Below the pieces are notes generated by a model. It did not search any database. It worked only from the letters and a program-made list of their open reading frames with translations, and had not been told where the DNA came from. Positions 9,857 to 27,966 of a stretch of DNA of 64,000 nt are shown piece after piece; position 1 is the first letter of the stretch; each line of letters opens with the position of its first letter. The translations under genes were made by a program, and so were the position numbers. The DNA is from Bursaphelenchus xylophilus (Eukaryota; Nematoda; Chromadorea; Rhabditida; Aphelenchoididae): NCBI GenBank assembly GCA_904066235.2, contig CAJFCV020000004.1, positions 3,782,001-3,846,000 on the forward strand, read 5' to 3'.

Positions 9857-11573
9857 ATGATTCAACCTACTTGGCTCCGACTAGATTCTCCCGTAAGTAA
9901 AATACACCATTATTGTCACCCCGCTGATTTCAGATTTGGTGTAAAGTAGCCGATTACTTGGATGTAAAGTCAATCTTTCGATTATCAAAAACAAACAGCT
10001 ATTTCGAACAGCTACTGAAGAAGCGGAGAGAAGAGATTTACAAAGAAATCTGCTGCCGTTGCCGTATTTATAAACTGGAGAATGAGAGTTGGGCTGAAGC
10101 GTTCGAACAGTAAGTTTTATTTTGGAAAAGATTTACTCTAGAGACCTCTGAAATTGCTCGTTGCTGAGTGGTTTATATGTACTATTATAGTTTGTTTTAC
10201 AGAGGTTTTACTGTATTATATCTTTTAAAAATCAAATTTTAATTTTAAGGAGTCCCCAACGAGAAATTACTGCTCCTTTTGGAGGCCCTGGTATTGTGGA
10301 CGGCCCGAACTATCTGTTTCTCGCCTTTGATCCCTTCGAGAGCTCTTCAAGATTTGCCTTTATAGCTGAAACTCATGTCATCGTTACGGATTTTGATGTC
10401 GGTAAACGGTTTTATCGCTATTTCCCCATCGATTACCACCATACCGGCGAGGATCAAGTCTGTTTGTTGATGGGAGGGAAGATATTAAGTGCCTACGTAG
10501 GTTATTAAGACAAACTTGTACAAACTTACATTCCTTTCAAGTACAATCAAACCCAAACTTTGCAAGTCTACGAGGTTGATAGTCAAAAACTCCTAGCTGA
10601 ACAGAGATTTGGCCCCGGAAGTTATCAATGCCACGGCTCAGTTATGGATGGAAACCGAATTTTTAACGTGATTACCAGAAGATTTCATCAACTACCAGGG
10701 GAAGACGAGTACTATCTTCATTACTCTTGCTACAAAAATGGAAATCAATACTATCTAGTGTCGGCAAGACACGTATTTTACGCATTCAGCGCAGAGGAAG
10801 AGAGGCTAACAGAAGTGATCAAGTTTGATAGAGCGACTTCGGCGTTTTACATGATGAAATCACACACTGTTGTTTTTAGTAGGTTTCTTTTCACAGTAAT
10901 GGTAGAAATGGTCTGTCACTGTAAGCTTTGCAAAAAAGCAACTTTTTTTATGCGGAAAAAGCTATGAGGAAGCCAAGTTTCCCTGGTCGACTTTCCTTAT
11001 ATTTTGTGTTATCTATGCCTGGCAAAGGCTGTCATTTTAAACAGACTTATTTTCTTGAATTAACAATGATTTCCGACGTTATTAAAAAATTTTTTTTTAG
11101 ATGATCGAATAACAACTACTCATCATCACTTCCCCTCTGGCAAAACAGTTCACACGGGCCTTGATGGGCAATATGGACCCGAGGGATTCACCAAACTGTG
11201 TGACTTCGCTTTTATCTTCGGAGTTGGGTCTTACAATGACAACCAAATTCTTTACGTCTACAATGAAAAGACGGAGGAATGGGTTAGAAAGTGTAAAAGA
11301 TTCAAGAACATTGACTTCTGCCCTCTGCTGTTGTTGCCTCAATTTCACTGCAATGGCGTTCGGAAGGTGAAGATAAAGAAAGAAAGTGCGGAAGAGGTCT
11401 ACAAGTTCGTCTATTTTCACTGTGAAGGCGGCGAAGTTATGTACAGGGTTCTTGATGAGGGAGTTGATCGATGGGAGCAAAGTTTTGATTACTTTCCGAT
11501 GCTGGAGGAGGAAATCAGGACAAAATGGATGGGAAGAAGACTTGTGGACGATATTTATTCTGTTCAGAACTAA
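9857..11573 (+). CDS. F-box protein, probable substrate adaptor
   Basis: Five exons on the plus strand: 9857-9892, 9934-10109, 10250-10496, 10542-10878, 11101-11573, giving 422 residues with every phase consistent. Residues about 5-60 read as an F-box (W-x-K-V-A-x-Y-L-D-V-x-S-I-F-R-L-S), the module that binds Skp1 in SCF ubiquitin ligases. The rest alternates strand-like segments with recurring hydrophobic and Trp/Tyr positions and could form a beta-propeller-like substrate domain, but I cannot assign a named one. An apparent stop at 10506-10508 lies inside a 45-bp intron (GTAGGT ... TTTCAAG), so the gene is not broken. AATAAA overlaps the end at 11575-11580. Convergent with gene B, whose stop is only 233 bp away. 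Confidence 0.75.
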
Positions 11574-11574
11574 A

Positions 11575-11580
11575 AATAAA
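11575..11580 (+). terminator. Polyadenylation signal of the F-box gene
   Basis: AATAAA directly after the stop codon TAA at 11571-11573; the 3' UTR would be very short. Confidence 0.55.
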
Positions 11581-11593
11581 GGCATTTTTTATT

Positions 11594-11695
11594 TGATGAA
11601 ACTTGGCACAAATTTAGAATAATTTTTTCTAAGATTATGCAAGAATTCTAGCTCGCGCTTTGCAGAAACAACCGAGATTTTTAGATCGAAAGTCC
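11594..11695. mobile_element. MITE-B inner fragment
   Basis: Matches the MITE-B left half from AAATTTAGAATAATTTTTTC to GAGATTTTTAGATCGAAAG; both termini are lost. It separates the 3' ends of the F-box gene and gene B. Confidence 0.65.
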
Positions 11696-11805
11696 AAACA
11701 TTTGTTTTCGTGGCGTGACGCGACCAGAGTTCCGTGAAAAAACGTTGTGTTAGATCAATTTGGCCCAAAACATATCCGAGATCTTTAGCTTCTCTTGTAA
11801 AACAT

Positions 11806-14271
11806 TTATGCACCAACTCCCAAGAACAAGACAACAACTAACATAATATTCAAGGCTGCAGTGCTCGCTGAATCACCACCTTTTCCTCCATCTCCACTTC
11901 CACCTTCGTCATCTCTTGCCGGAGGTATATCCTTTTCCCATTTCGGATCCCGCTCAATCTCTGTAGCTGACGCCAATCCGATCTCAAATTCAGAAATTTC
12001 TGCATTAGTAGCCCTCAGCGCAATACAGTAATCGCTGAGGAAATTGTCCCCCAAAATGAAATTCTCGGACGTTCGGAATGGCTGAAATTGAACGTAGGCG
12101 GAAAGCTCGTCGCGATACTTGTTGTTGTACTGCGCAAAGTTGGAGGAATTGATCGGAAATTCTCCGTTGCCAGTAATCAATGCCAAATTTGGGAGGTCAT
12201 CAACGAATTTGACATTCTTGAAATACTTTTTGTAGACTTCTATCGGGACCGTGGTTAGGGAATCGAGTGAGAATTCAACCGTTCGATTGTCGAACACCTC
12301 ATCGGCAAGTCTTATACTAAAATTAAATTTGATGACAATTCAATAGGGTTGTAAAAACTGTTGCGCAATTTCTCACCCTGCCTTGATCTTCCATCCTTGA
12401 TTTCGAATCGTTGGGAAATAAGTGAAGCTGCCGCAGCCGTCTAAACCTTCCTCGCCCGTAGCGAAAACACCTTTGGGATTCACGCGCACACTGGTTGGCT
12501 AAAAATATGTAGGAAACAGCTACAGAAAGCCAAAAATTTTTTTGCAGGATGATGCTATAGACAAGGGAAAATGCAGGATACGGTTTGAACTGTAAAAGCA
12601 AGGACATTTGTACAGGGTGTTCCATCTTTGTGGCCCGATTTGAACTGGCTAAAACTTCATTAATTTTCCGTCAAATTTTAAGATACCTTTTTTTCCTGAA
12701 TCCTCAGGAACTCCCATTTTGTTTAATACCAAATATGGTACACCTTTTCAGTAAAATACAGTAAACAGTAGCCGCCAAAAAGAAACTAATACAGGGTTTT
12801 GTCAAAATTCCGAGAGAATCCGCATATGAGTACACGAACTTTGGCCAGAACTGAAGGAATGCTTTCCACAAGAACCATTCGACGTATTCTGGAGGTTGAT
12901 ATTCATTTTTTATTCTTATTCTAGCGTCATATTTGGAACTACTCCAACGCAGTTTTTGCCATATTTGGCATCAAAAAAAATGGAAGAATCCCATTTTCGG
13001 ACACACCGGGAAAGACGGGAAACAACCGAAAAAATGAACTCCAAGATTAAATCCAATAACTGAAGATGATACTTACCTATGTACAACATATTTGGTATCA
13101 AACAGAATGGGGTTGTATGAGGATTCAGGGAAAAAAAGAATTCTAAGATTTGGCCAAAAACTAGAGATGTTATAGCCAATTGAAATCGCGCCACAAAGAT
13201 GCCCCACCCTGTATTTTGTCAAATTTTTATTTTTTAATTAAAAAACTGATTATTTTCTTGATTAGATGTGGGTAAATAATATTTACCCTGCACTGGGTTT
13301 TCCAAATCACTGCACATCGATTTTTGCAGTGGTTTACGCCTCATCGGCGAGGACGGAATCCAAGAACTTCTGTGACCATCTATATATGCAAAAGTTATGT
13401 TTACAGACTACCAAATTCTTTTTCAGTAATAAAAACTCACACTACTAAAAAAATTGAGTCCTAGTTCGAAAAAATTAAACTTTTGTTTTTGATCCGTCAA
13501 AAATAATGGCGTTTTGACCCTTTTAAATTTTCGAATTTTTCATTTTTCTGTGGGCTTTAGAATTTTTGACCAGGTTTTTTCCGTAGCTTTTGAAATTTTT
13601 AATTTTCAAAGATGGAACACCCTGAACTGTTTATTTCTTACCAAATACTGCACAAATGGGCCTCTTCTGAAGATGATTTGCTTGGTTCTTCCCATCTCGC
13701 TGAACATTTTCCTCATCATAAAATCCCTATTTCCAGCCACAAACAATCCCAAAACTCCTGGAGCATCGAGCGGCGAAGGACCGTAGGCTTTCGTTATGAC
13801 ATCAAACGTAGCATTCCCATCCGGACTTGTAAGGTCGGTCGCCAAATACCCTTCATATTGATCGCCCGTATACGTTCGGATTTTGTATCCTATTGAAATA
13901 TTCTTTGTGCGTACGGCGTTGTAGATGCTGTAAAAGTGATAGCGAGTTGATGACTTTTTTTTTAAACCTACTCGTTATCGTATGTCGGACTTATCGGGGA
14001 GGTTGTGCATTTTGCTGCGCATTCTTTGCCAAGATAAAAGCTAAATACATATTCAATTTCCAGTTTTGTCTTGAACAATTTGATTGGATTTACGGCAGTA
14101 AACCAGGAATTGATGTAAGGGTAATCTAGAAAACAAAATTAGAAGAAAAAGACTGTGGTTGTAGTTAATAATGTTAAGGTACTCACTTCCATCATACTCA
14201 AACCTTTTGGCAACGCCCAAATTGAGTGAGAATGCGCAACATAGGATCAAAAAATACATAGCAAGCTTCAT
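11806..14271 (-). CDS. Gene B: secreted pepsin-fold pseudoprotease, recent twin of gene A
   Basis: Exons on the minus strand: 14271-14187, 14125-13972, 13927-13642, 12498-12377, 12316-11806 (phases 1,2,0,2), 385 residues. Exons 1-4 have exactly the same lengths as in gene A, and much intron sequence is shared, so the two arose by a recent duplication. The first catalytic motif position reads Glu-Ile-Glu and the second Asp-Ser-Leu, as in A. Differences cluster before the LGDNF strand (ENFILG, PFRTS) and in the tail. It ends in the same Gly/Asp/Ser-rich linker and hydrophobic tail, so GPI anchoring is likely. A 109-bp stretch containing its start codon is duplicated upstream at 14731-14839, where it flanks a retroelement fragment. 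Confidence 0.85.
12613..13624. mobile_element. Family E element(s) in intron 3 of gene B
   Basis: Same outer ends as in gene A (CAGGGTGTTCCATCTTTG; GATGGAACACCCTG). It is about 450 bp longer because a second, related sequence lies inside: the stretch 12,792-13,213 starts ACAGGGTTTTG and ends CCACAAAGATGCCCCACCCTGTA, which resembles the family E left end read backwards. Confidence 0.65.
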
Positions 14272-14351
14272 CGCTCCTAAGGAAAAACTAATTCCTCAAC
14301 AGGCTAGTTAATCGTCCCAGCCTCGATTCTTCTTTACACATTTTCGAAAAT
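14243..14351. repeat. Long direct repeat, left copy (contains gene B start)
   Basis: Repeated at 14731-14839 with only a few mismatches. The left copy includes the ATG and first codons of gene B; the right copy carries a dead duplicate of the same start at about 14759. The pair brackets a reverse-transcriptase fragment. Confidence 0.8.
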
Positions 14352-14730
14352 CGTCTTATCTATGTTAATAATCGCACGATTATTCCACCATCCCAACATG
14401 GATTCAGCCAAAAGAAGAACACCTCCACTCAGCTCCTCGAATTGTTAGATCTGTTAACAATGTCAAGGGAGAAACGCAAACCCAAAATACTCTACTAGTC
14501 CGTTCGTAAAGTCGCTGGAATGATTTCGGCGACGCGCACTGTGCACGAAAGCTCAGGGTGCGGGCGACAGCCCAAAAAAGCCTATTGCACTGTGCAAAAA
14601 GCCAAAAATTGCACAGTGCAAAGTGAACTTTCGGTTTCGCGGAGTGCATGTCGCCGAAAACATTCCAGCGACTTTACGAACGGACTAGTACTTCGACTTC
14701 AAAAAGGCTTTTGATCTGGCGGGTAATTCA
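14352..14730 (+). mobile_element. Non-LTR reverse transcriptase fragment, split by MITE-C
   Basis: Plus-strand reading shows the RT signatures NNRTIIPPSQHGF, then TSTQLLELL, then (after removing the MITE at 14495-14688 and one TA copy) YFDFKKAFD. These are standard motifs of the fingers/palm of LINE-type reverse transcriptases. Both ends of the gene are absent. Flanked by the 109-bp direct repeat. Confidence 0.8.
14495..14688. mobile_element. MITE-C copy 1 (194 bp)
   Basis: Perfectly delimited: ends CTAGTCCGTTCGTAAAGTCG and its complement, TA on both sides. Arms of about 40 bp carry GATTTCGGCGAC. The middle has TGCACTGTGCA-type palindromes, three in this copy. Inserted inside the reverse transcriptase fragment. 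Confidence 0.9.
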
Positions 14731-14839
14731 AGGATCAAAAAATACATAGCAAGCTTCATCGCTCCTAAGGAAAAACTAATTCCTCAACAGACTGGTTAAT
14801 CGCCCCAGCCTCGATTCTTCTTTATACATTTTCGAAAAT
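14731..14839. repeat. Long direct repeat, right copy
   Basis: Second copy of 14243-14351. After it, similarity to the upstream flank of gene A resumes, showing that this copy joins the original promoter. Confidence 0.8.
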
Positions 14840-15044
14840 AACACCCGTTTTTCTTGATAACACCATCTTTTCCACAAACCCGTCATCTCCTCTGTAAACG
14901 AGAGACGCAAGATACAATGAAGGAAGCATTTTGATGTTTGGCTATAAAATATACGTACATTGATCAAAGCAAAAATGATGACGAATTAGATGAGCATGGC
15001 AATAAAAGTCAACAGAAGAGCAGGACAGAAAACCTAAGGGTTGG

Positions 15045-15356
15045 CTAAGTACCGATTCCTGAAAGTTTTAGCTCGCGCTGTGCAGGCGCCGCTGAGATAT
15101 TGAACGATTTTTGCCGCCGAGAGAGTAAACTGAACGTGGAGGTCGGTCAGAGAGAAAACACTTTCTGGCCATAACTTCGCTAGTTTTGCGCGTAAGAAAA
15201 ATAATTTTTTTTGGAAACATTATCGTTTACGGTAGAAATAGGTATGAAACTTTTTGTGCCGAAATTTGGCAAAAATTGTCAAATTTTAGAAAAAAATATT
15301 CTAAATTTGTGCCAAATTTCATCAAAATCTGAGCGTCGCACTTGGGGTACTTCCCC
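15045..15356. mobile_element. MITE-B copy, left end missing
   Basis: Runs from AAGTTTTAGCTCGCGC to CTGAGCGTCGCACTTGGGGTACTTCCCC. The inner sequence matches the other MITE-B copies, inverted relative to the 19.5-kb one. Confidence 0.75.
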
Positions 15357-15369
15357 TGTTTCATAGCTA

Positions 15370-15563
15370 CTAGTCCGTTCGTAAAGTCGCTGGAATGATT
15401 TCGGCGACGCGCACTGTGCACGAAAACTCAGGGTGCGGGCGACGGCCCGAAAAAGCCTATTGCACTGTGCAAAAAGCCAAAAATTGCACAGTGCAAAGTG
15501 AACTTTCGGTTTCGCGGGGTGAATGTCGCCGAAATCATTCCAGCGACTTTACGAACGGACTAG
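15370..15563. mobile_element. MITE-C copy 2 (194 bp)
   Basis: Same length and nearly the same sequence as copy 1, TA on both sides, so both moved recently. It sits 14 bp beyond a MITE-B end. Confidence 0.9.
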
Positions 15564-15581
15564 TAGAAATAATACAAAAAG

Positions 15582-15659
15582 TATTTTGCTACATTTTTTT
15601 ATGCTTCTTGGAGGTAAAAATGCTACGTTTTTTGTCACTGGATCGGATCCACCACTGTA
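15582..15659. mobile_element. MITE-A right-arm fragment
   Basis: Only the right arm is present (TTTGCTACATTTTTT ... CACTGGATCGGATCCACCACTG), followed by TA. Confidence 0.65.
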
Positions 15660-15741
15660 TAACCATGTTACGTAAAATTACCTACATCTTAAACCTGTGA
15701 TGTAAATGAGCTTAGTAACATTTATTATTATTATAATATCA

Positions 15742-17853
15742 TCAACAAAGCAGTTTAGTCCCAAAAATAGCCGCTACAATCAACCGGAAGCTCAGAACTG
15801 CAGCGCTTGCCTCATCACCTTTGCCGCCTCCATCGTTGCCATTATCGCCGAGTTTAGTCCACTTCGGGTCATCTTTCAATGGAGTCATTGGCGCCAGGCC
15901 AATCTCAAACTTCTTCAAATCATTATCAGCTTTCAGGGCAATGCACCAATTGCTTAAAAAGTTCTCGCCAAGCAAGAACTGCCCGTTTTCATTCACATCT
16001 GCATGAACAATGAGCATCTCATTGCCGTAGTAATTCTCAAAGTTGCTGCGATTAACAGCGAATTCATGGCCCGAATGGATCAAGGTCAAATCGGGCAATT
16101 TGTCAGGGTCTGTGACGCTGTTGAAGTGTTCTTGGAAGATTTTTGATGGAGCCTGGGTGGCTTCATGAAATGAGAAACCAACAACTTGGTTGGCGTAGGT
16201 CTTATCGCCCACTTTGACGCTGAAAATAAGCTCTAAGTAGGCAAGATTTGAGGTAAATTTTGATAGTAAATATTTGCGTTCCTCGTGGTTTTTTTACTTC
16301 ATATATAGATGATCTTTACCTTGCCTTCACTTGCCATCCAGAGCCTTCAGTTGGCATATATGTAAAGTCGCCACATCCACTCAGCTTGGCCTCGTCAAGT
16401 GCGATATGTCCATGCAGATTGCTGTTCATCTGCTTGTCGCGCTGAAAAAAATAGAAAATCTTCGAGACGGAGACACACCGCAAGTTCGAATCCGCAAGTT
16501 CGAATGACTAAAGTTTGAACGACCTCCAGTTCGAACTACCTAATGTTCGAATGACCGTAACTTTGAATAACCTAAAGTTCGAATGACTAAAGTTCGAAAA
16601 TGAAAAAAAGTTAATTAATATTTAAATTATAATTTGCATATAATTATTTTGCAAAATACACTTCCTCTTCAATCATTCATTCATCCTCTACGATGGAGGT
16701 TGGTTGACCGACAACGAACGCGCTGTTCTTCATGTCGACCTGATCAAGATTCGTCATGGCGCCAATCCAACTGTGTCTTTCTCGGGATTCGTGGCTTTGT
16801 GTGGTGGATTTTGCTTTCTTCAAAACAACTGGAGGTCGTTCGAACTTTGGTCATTCGAACTTTAGGCATTCGAACTTGCGGTGGGTCTCCTTTGTCGGGA
16901 ACGCCTACCGCAAGTTCGAAAAACCCCAAGTTCGAAAACCAAAAGTTCGAATGCCGCAAGTTCGAATGCATTTTTTATATTTTCATATTTCGAACTTCCG
17001 GTTTTCGATCTTTTAGTTTTTCTAATTTGAGGTTTTCGAACTTCTAGTATTCGAACTTGCGGCATTCGAACTTTTGGTTGTCGAACTTGGGGTTTTTCGA
17101 ACTTCCGGTAGGCGTTCCTTCGAGACACAGCGATGCCTTTAGGCACGAATGCTCCCGGACTTACCACGGTCTGATAGAAAGGCCCTCTTCCGACGATGAT
17201 CTGCTTATTCTCTTTCAAACTTTTGAACAGCCTTATTGCTTGAGATTCTGGATTGTTTGGATCGACGTTTAAGCCGATGATTCCGCTGTGGGAAATAAAG
17301 AAATTCTTGGAGCTGCTCTCCACAACGTTGAAAAGTGCCTTGTCGTCCGCTTCTATCAAGGCCGAGCCCAAGTACCCCCGGTATTCGGTGGTATGCAACG
17401 TTGCTACGCCGAAAGATATGTCGGGAGTTTTACCAGTCGGACTTGCTGGGTATTTACTGAAAAATGTAGCTGTATTATCATCAAAAAGCGATAAGTTTTT
17501 ACTCTGTTGCATGGAGAGTTGATTAAGGAGCGCAACTTACCTTCCATCGTAGGCCTTGCTCTCTGGAGTCTTTTGCGTTGTGCAGTTGTAAACTTTTGCA
17601 CACTCCAAGCCTATGAAAAAAGTCTCGAACGTTTCTATTTCGAGATCAGCAGTCTTGAGCTCCGTGTCGTTTGCAGAGAATTTCACAAAAACATGAGGCC
17701 TGTCTGCAAATTAATATAATGGATAGTTAATGGGAGTTATCTTCACAAATATCACGGTCAATCAAACTTACCTCCGATGTAATAGTAGGTTTTTGAATAC
17801 ACGAAATTCTGCAAGAGAACCAAGAGGATTATCCTGTCTAAGTAAGTCTTCAT
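15742..17853 (-). CDS. Gene C: secreted pepsin-fold pseudoprotease
   Basis: Exons on the minus strand: 17853-17772, 17703-17541, 17456-17165, 16441-16320, 16219-15742 (phases 1,2,0,2), 378 residues. Signal peptide at residues 1-20 (MKTYLDRIILLVLL..). First catalytic position is Glu49-Ile-Glu51; at the second the Asp itself is gone (His238-Glu-Ala). Other family landmarks are YRGYLGS, SGIIGLNV, GRGPFYQ, LSGCGDF, LGENFLSNWCIAL and DDPKW. It ends in a Gly/Asp linker and hydrophobic tail, consistent with a GPI signal. A TTTATT on the plus strand at 15721-15726 gives an AATAAA signal just downstream. Intron 3 (723 bp) is filled with the TTCGAA-rich element. Same fold and inferred role as A and B, but clearly older divergence. 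Confidence 0.83.
16466..17125. mobile_element. TTCGAA-rich inverted-repeat element in intron 3 of gene C
   Basis: About twenty copies of AAGTTCGAA or its complement. The stretch 16898-16968 is the near-perfect inverse of 17049-17119 (outer ends GGAACGCCTACCG / CGGTAGGCGTTCC, about 70 bp each). A separate cluster of TTCGAA units at 16480-16600 is followed by a non-repetitive block at 16,660-16,830 with an open plus-strand frame containing DGGWLTDNERAVL. I recognise neither the element family nor the frame. Confidence 0.7.
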
Positions 17854-18169
17854 GGTTGAAAGCGATCATAAGATACAAGTGTCGCGAACAACAATCACTC
17901 TTTATTGACCATGCCACTCCCATTTCTTTTTGCTTTGCTTCTGAGTCAAGAAGATCACACAGTTCTGCTGATAACAATAAAAATTGTGCTGAAAAGGGAC
18001 TTTGAACATAATCATCAGGCACAGGGTACAGGTCGATTAGATAATTTCGAGGATTTGCTATATTATAACACTACGTACAGCTAGCGTAACAAATCGTCTC
18101 AAAAGCCAAAGAATTTTTATTTTCAAGGTGATGAATTGTCAAATAAACCCTTTCTCTATTACGTATATA
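17854..18169. other. 5' flank of gene C
   Basis: No gene seen. A duplication-free AT-rich region between the start of gene C and MITE-A; it should contain the gene C promoter. Confidence 0.35.
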
Positions 18170-18427
18170 CAATGGCGGACCTGATCCAGTGGCAAAAAAC
18201 ATACCGTTTTGCATCCGGGAAGCATCGAAAATGTAGCAAAATACCTCCCTCTTCAAGTGAAAAAAGTAACGATAAGATTTCAAAAGCGCGCCCCCTTTTT
18301 TGTGAGGAAAACGGTGTCCTTCAAAAAGAAGTTTTTTAGTTAGAAAAAGAGGCATTTTGCCGCATTTTTTGATACTTCTTGGACGCAAAATGGTACGTTT
18401 TTTGCTACTGGATTAGGTCCGTCGCTG
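18170..18427. mobile_element. MITE-A copy, near complete
   Basis: Starts CAATGGCGGACCTGATCCAG and ends with the complement (ATTAGGTCCGTCGCTG), TA flanked. The two arms share GCATCCGGGAAGCATC and CCTCCCTCTTC. Confidence 0.8.
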
Positions 18428-18533
18428 TATCATATTAGACCCCACTTTTTACAAATGGGTATCACCGATCCACAGCGATACAATTCTTTGATAAAGATTC
18501 ATTTGAATATCATAATATAACATTGTTCTGCTT

Positions 18534-21739
<3,206 letters not shown>

Positions 21740-21996
21740 CAGTGGCGGACCTGATCAAGTGGCAAAAGACGTTCCATTTTGCATCCAGGAAGTATCAAAA
21801 AATTTAGCAAAATACCTCACTCAGCAAGCGAAAAAAACTCCGATTTCAGAGCCTTGCCCGCGTTTTTTTGTGAAGGAAAGGGCGCGCCTTTCAAAAAGGA
21901 GTTTTTTAGTTCGAGAGGGAGGCATTTTGCTGCATTTTTGATACTTCCCGGATGCAAAATGATACGTTTTTTGTCACTAGATGAGTTCCATTACTG
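21740..21996. mobile_element. MITE-A complete copy
   Basis: CAGTGGCGGACCTGATCAAG at the left and GATGAGTTCCATTACTG at the right, each next to TA. The palindromic centre includes GGGCGCGCC. It ends 5 bp from the stop codon of gene E. Confidence 0.85.
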
Positions 21997-22000
21997 TACA

Positions 22001-23891
<1,891 letters not shown>

Positions 23892-24801
23892 TGTCGGCAA
23901 AAACAACAAGATTTAGCAATATTAGAAACAATTAAAATTCATATGACATTTTCAAGTAATAACATTCTTTTCGGTGATAAGCTACGTCCGGTTTAATCGG
24001 CGTAAAAAATATCAAGTGAGTTAATAAAATTAAAAAAGCTGACAATGAGGAAAGGCTTTGAAGTCTCCGTCTATAATGTGCATTGTTTAGTTTAGGAATA
24101 AATACTCTTCCTATGCCAATTCACCTCTACAGATGCAAGGGATATTTTACTGCAATTACAGACGGTCTACTGAGGAAGGAAAGTCAAGAGTAACCGTCTG
24201 GTGTTCGAATTCTCTAATAAAACTTTTAGTCAAAAAATAGAGCTCCATTTAATGTGCATAATGACCGACTAACTTTCTTTTTTCACACTAATTACATCTC
24301 ACATCCTCCTGAACGTTTCGTGTGCTGCCCGGCCACCTTTTTTCACGCTTTTCAAGCGTGATGTTATTAAAAATCAATTCGATTCGCCGCAGGGCAAGGG
24401 CCCAAAAATTTCATTTTTTTGAACACAAAAGTGAATGTTACAATTTGATTCGAAATTTTGCACCCCATGCTTACTTCTTTGGGATTCAAAGAATGGTCAA
24501 GAAATGCATGTTGTTTGAAGCCCCAGAAACGCACAATGGACGCTTCTGCTAGTCCGTTCGCAAAGTCTCTGAAGTGATTTTAGCGGCGTGCATTGTGAGA
24601 AAAAAAAAAGTTTTCTTTCTACTGCGCAATCTGCTTGATTTTTTCACCGCGGTTTTTTGGGTGGTGGCGCGCAATCTGACTTTTTCTGGACAGTCCAAAT
24701 GTCAAGAATTACTTCAGAATTTATTTCAAAACATTATTTGAGAAAACGAAAAAAAAATACATACGACCGAATGGTCAGACTAAGAGCTCAAATAGACAAA
24801 C
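23892..24801. other. Intergenic between genes F and E
   Basis: A MITE-C-like left end (CTAGTCCGTTCGCAAAGTC) starts at 24549 but no matching right end is seen. 24,330-24,540 has unusual mixed composition. No gene supported. Confidence 0.4.
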
Positions 24802-27628
<2,827 letters not shown>

Positions 27629-27834
27629 CAGTGGCAAAAAAGGTGTCATTTTGCATCCGAGAAGTATCAAAAAATGTGGAAGAATACCTCCCGCTTCAAG
27701 TGAAAAATTCCGATTTTTGAGGAACGCCCTTCAAAACTTTTTTTTAGTTGGAAAGGGAGGCATTTTGCTGCATTTTTGATGCTTCCCGGAGGCAAAATGG
27801 TTCGTTTTTTGCCACTGGATCAGGTCCGTCACGG
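27629..27834. mobile_element. MITE-A copy with internal left-arm loss
   Basis: CAGTGGCAAAAAAGG directly joins the terminus to inner arm sequence, so about 14 bp of the left end are deleted. The right end GATCAGGTCCGTCACGG is present. TA on both sides. Confidence 0.75.
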
Positions 27835-27966
27835 TAGGTCAAGGACCCACATTTATAGGTACCGATTCCTTTCATTTTTGAACGAGAACTCCGTTTTGTA
27901 GTGCAACTGCGTTAGATTGAAACTCTATTTCATGCATATGTAGTATGTATTTATTAAACCGCAATG

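Noticed and set aside
10497..10541. Stop codon at 10506 suggesting the F-box gene is broken
   Set aside because: The stop lies in a 45-bp intron with GTAGGT donor and TTTCAAG acceptor; the frame continues across it.
16862..17164. Extension of gene C exon 3 as a long basic open frame
   Set aside because: The frame runs past a good donor (GTAAGT at 17164) into the TTCGAA repeat; family alignment ends at the donor.
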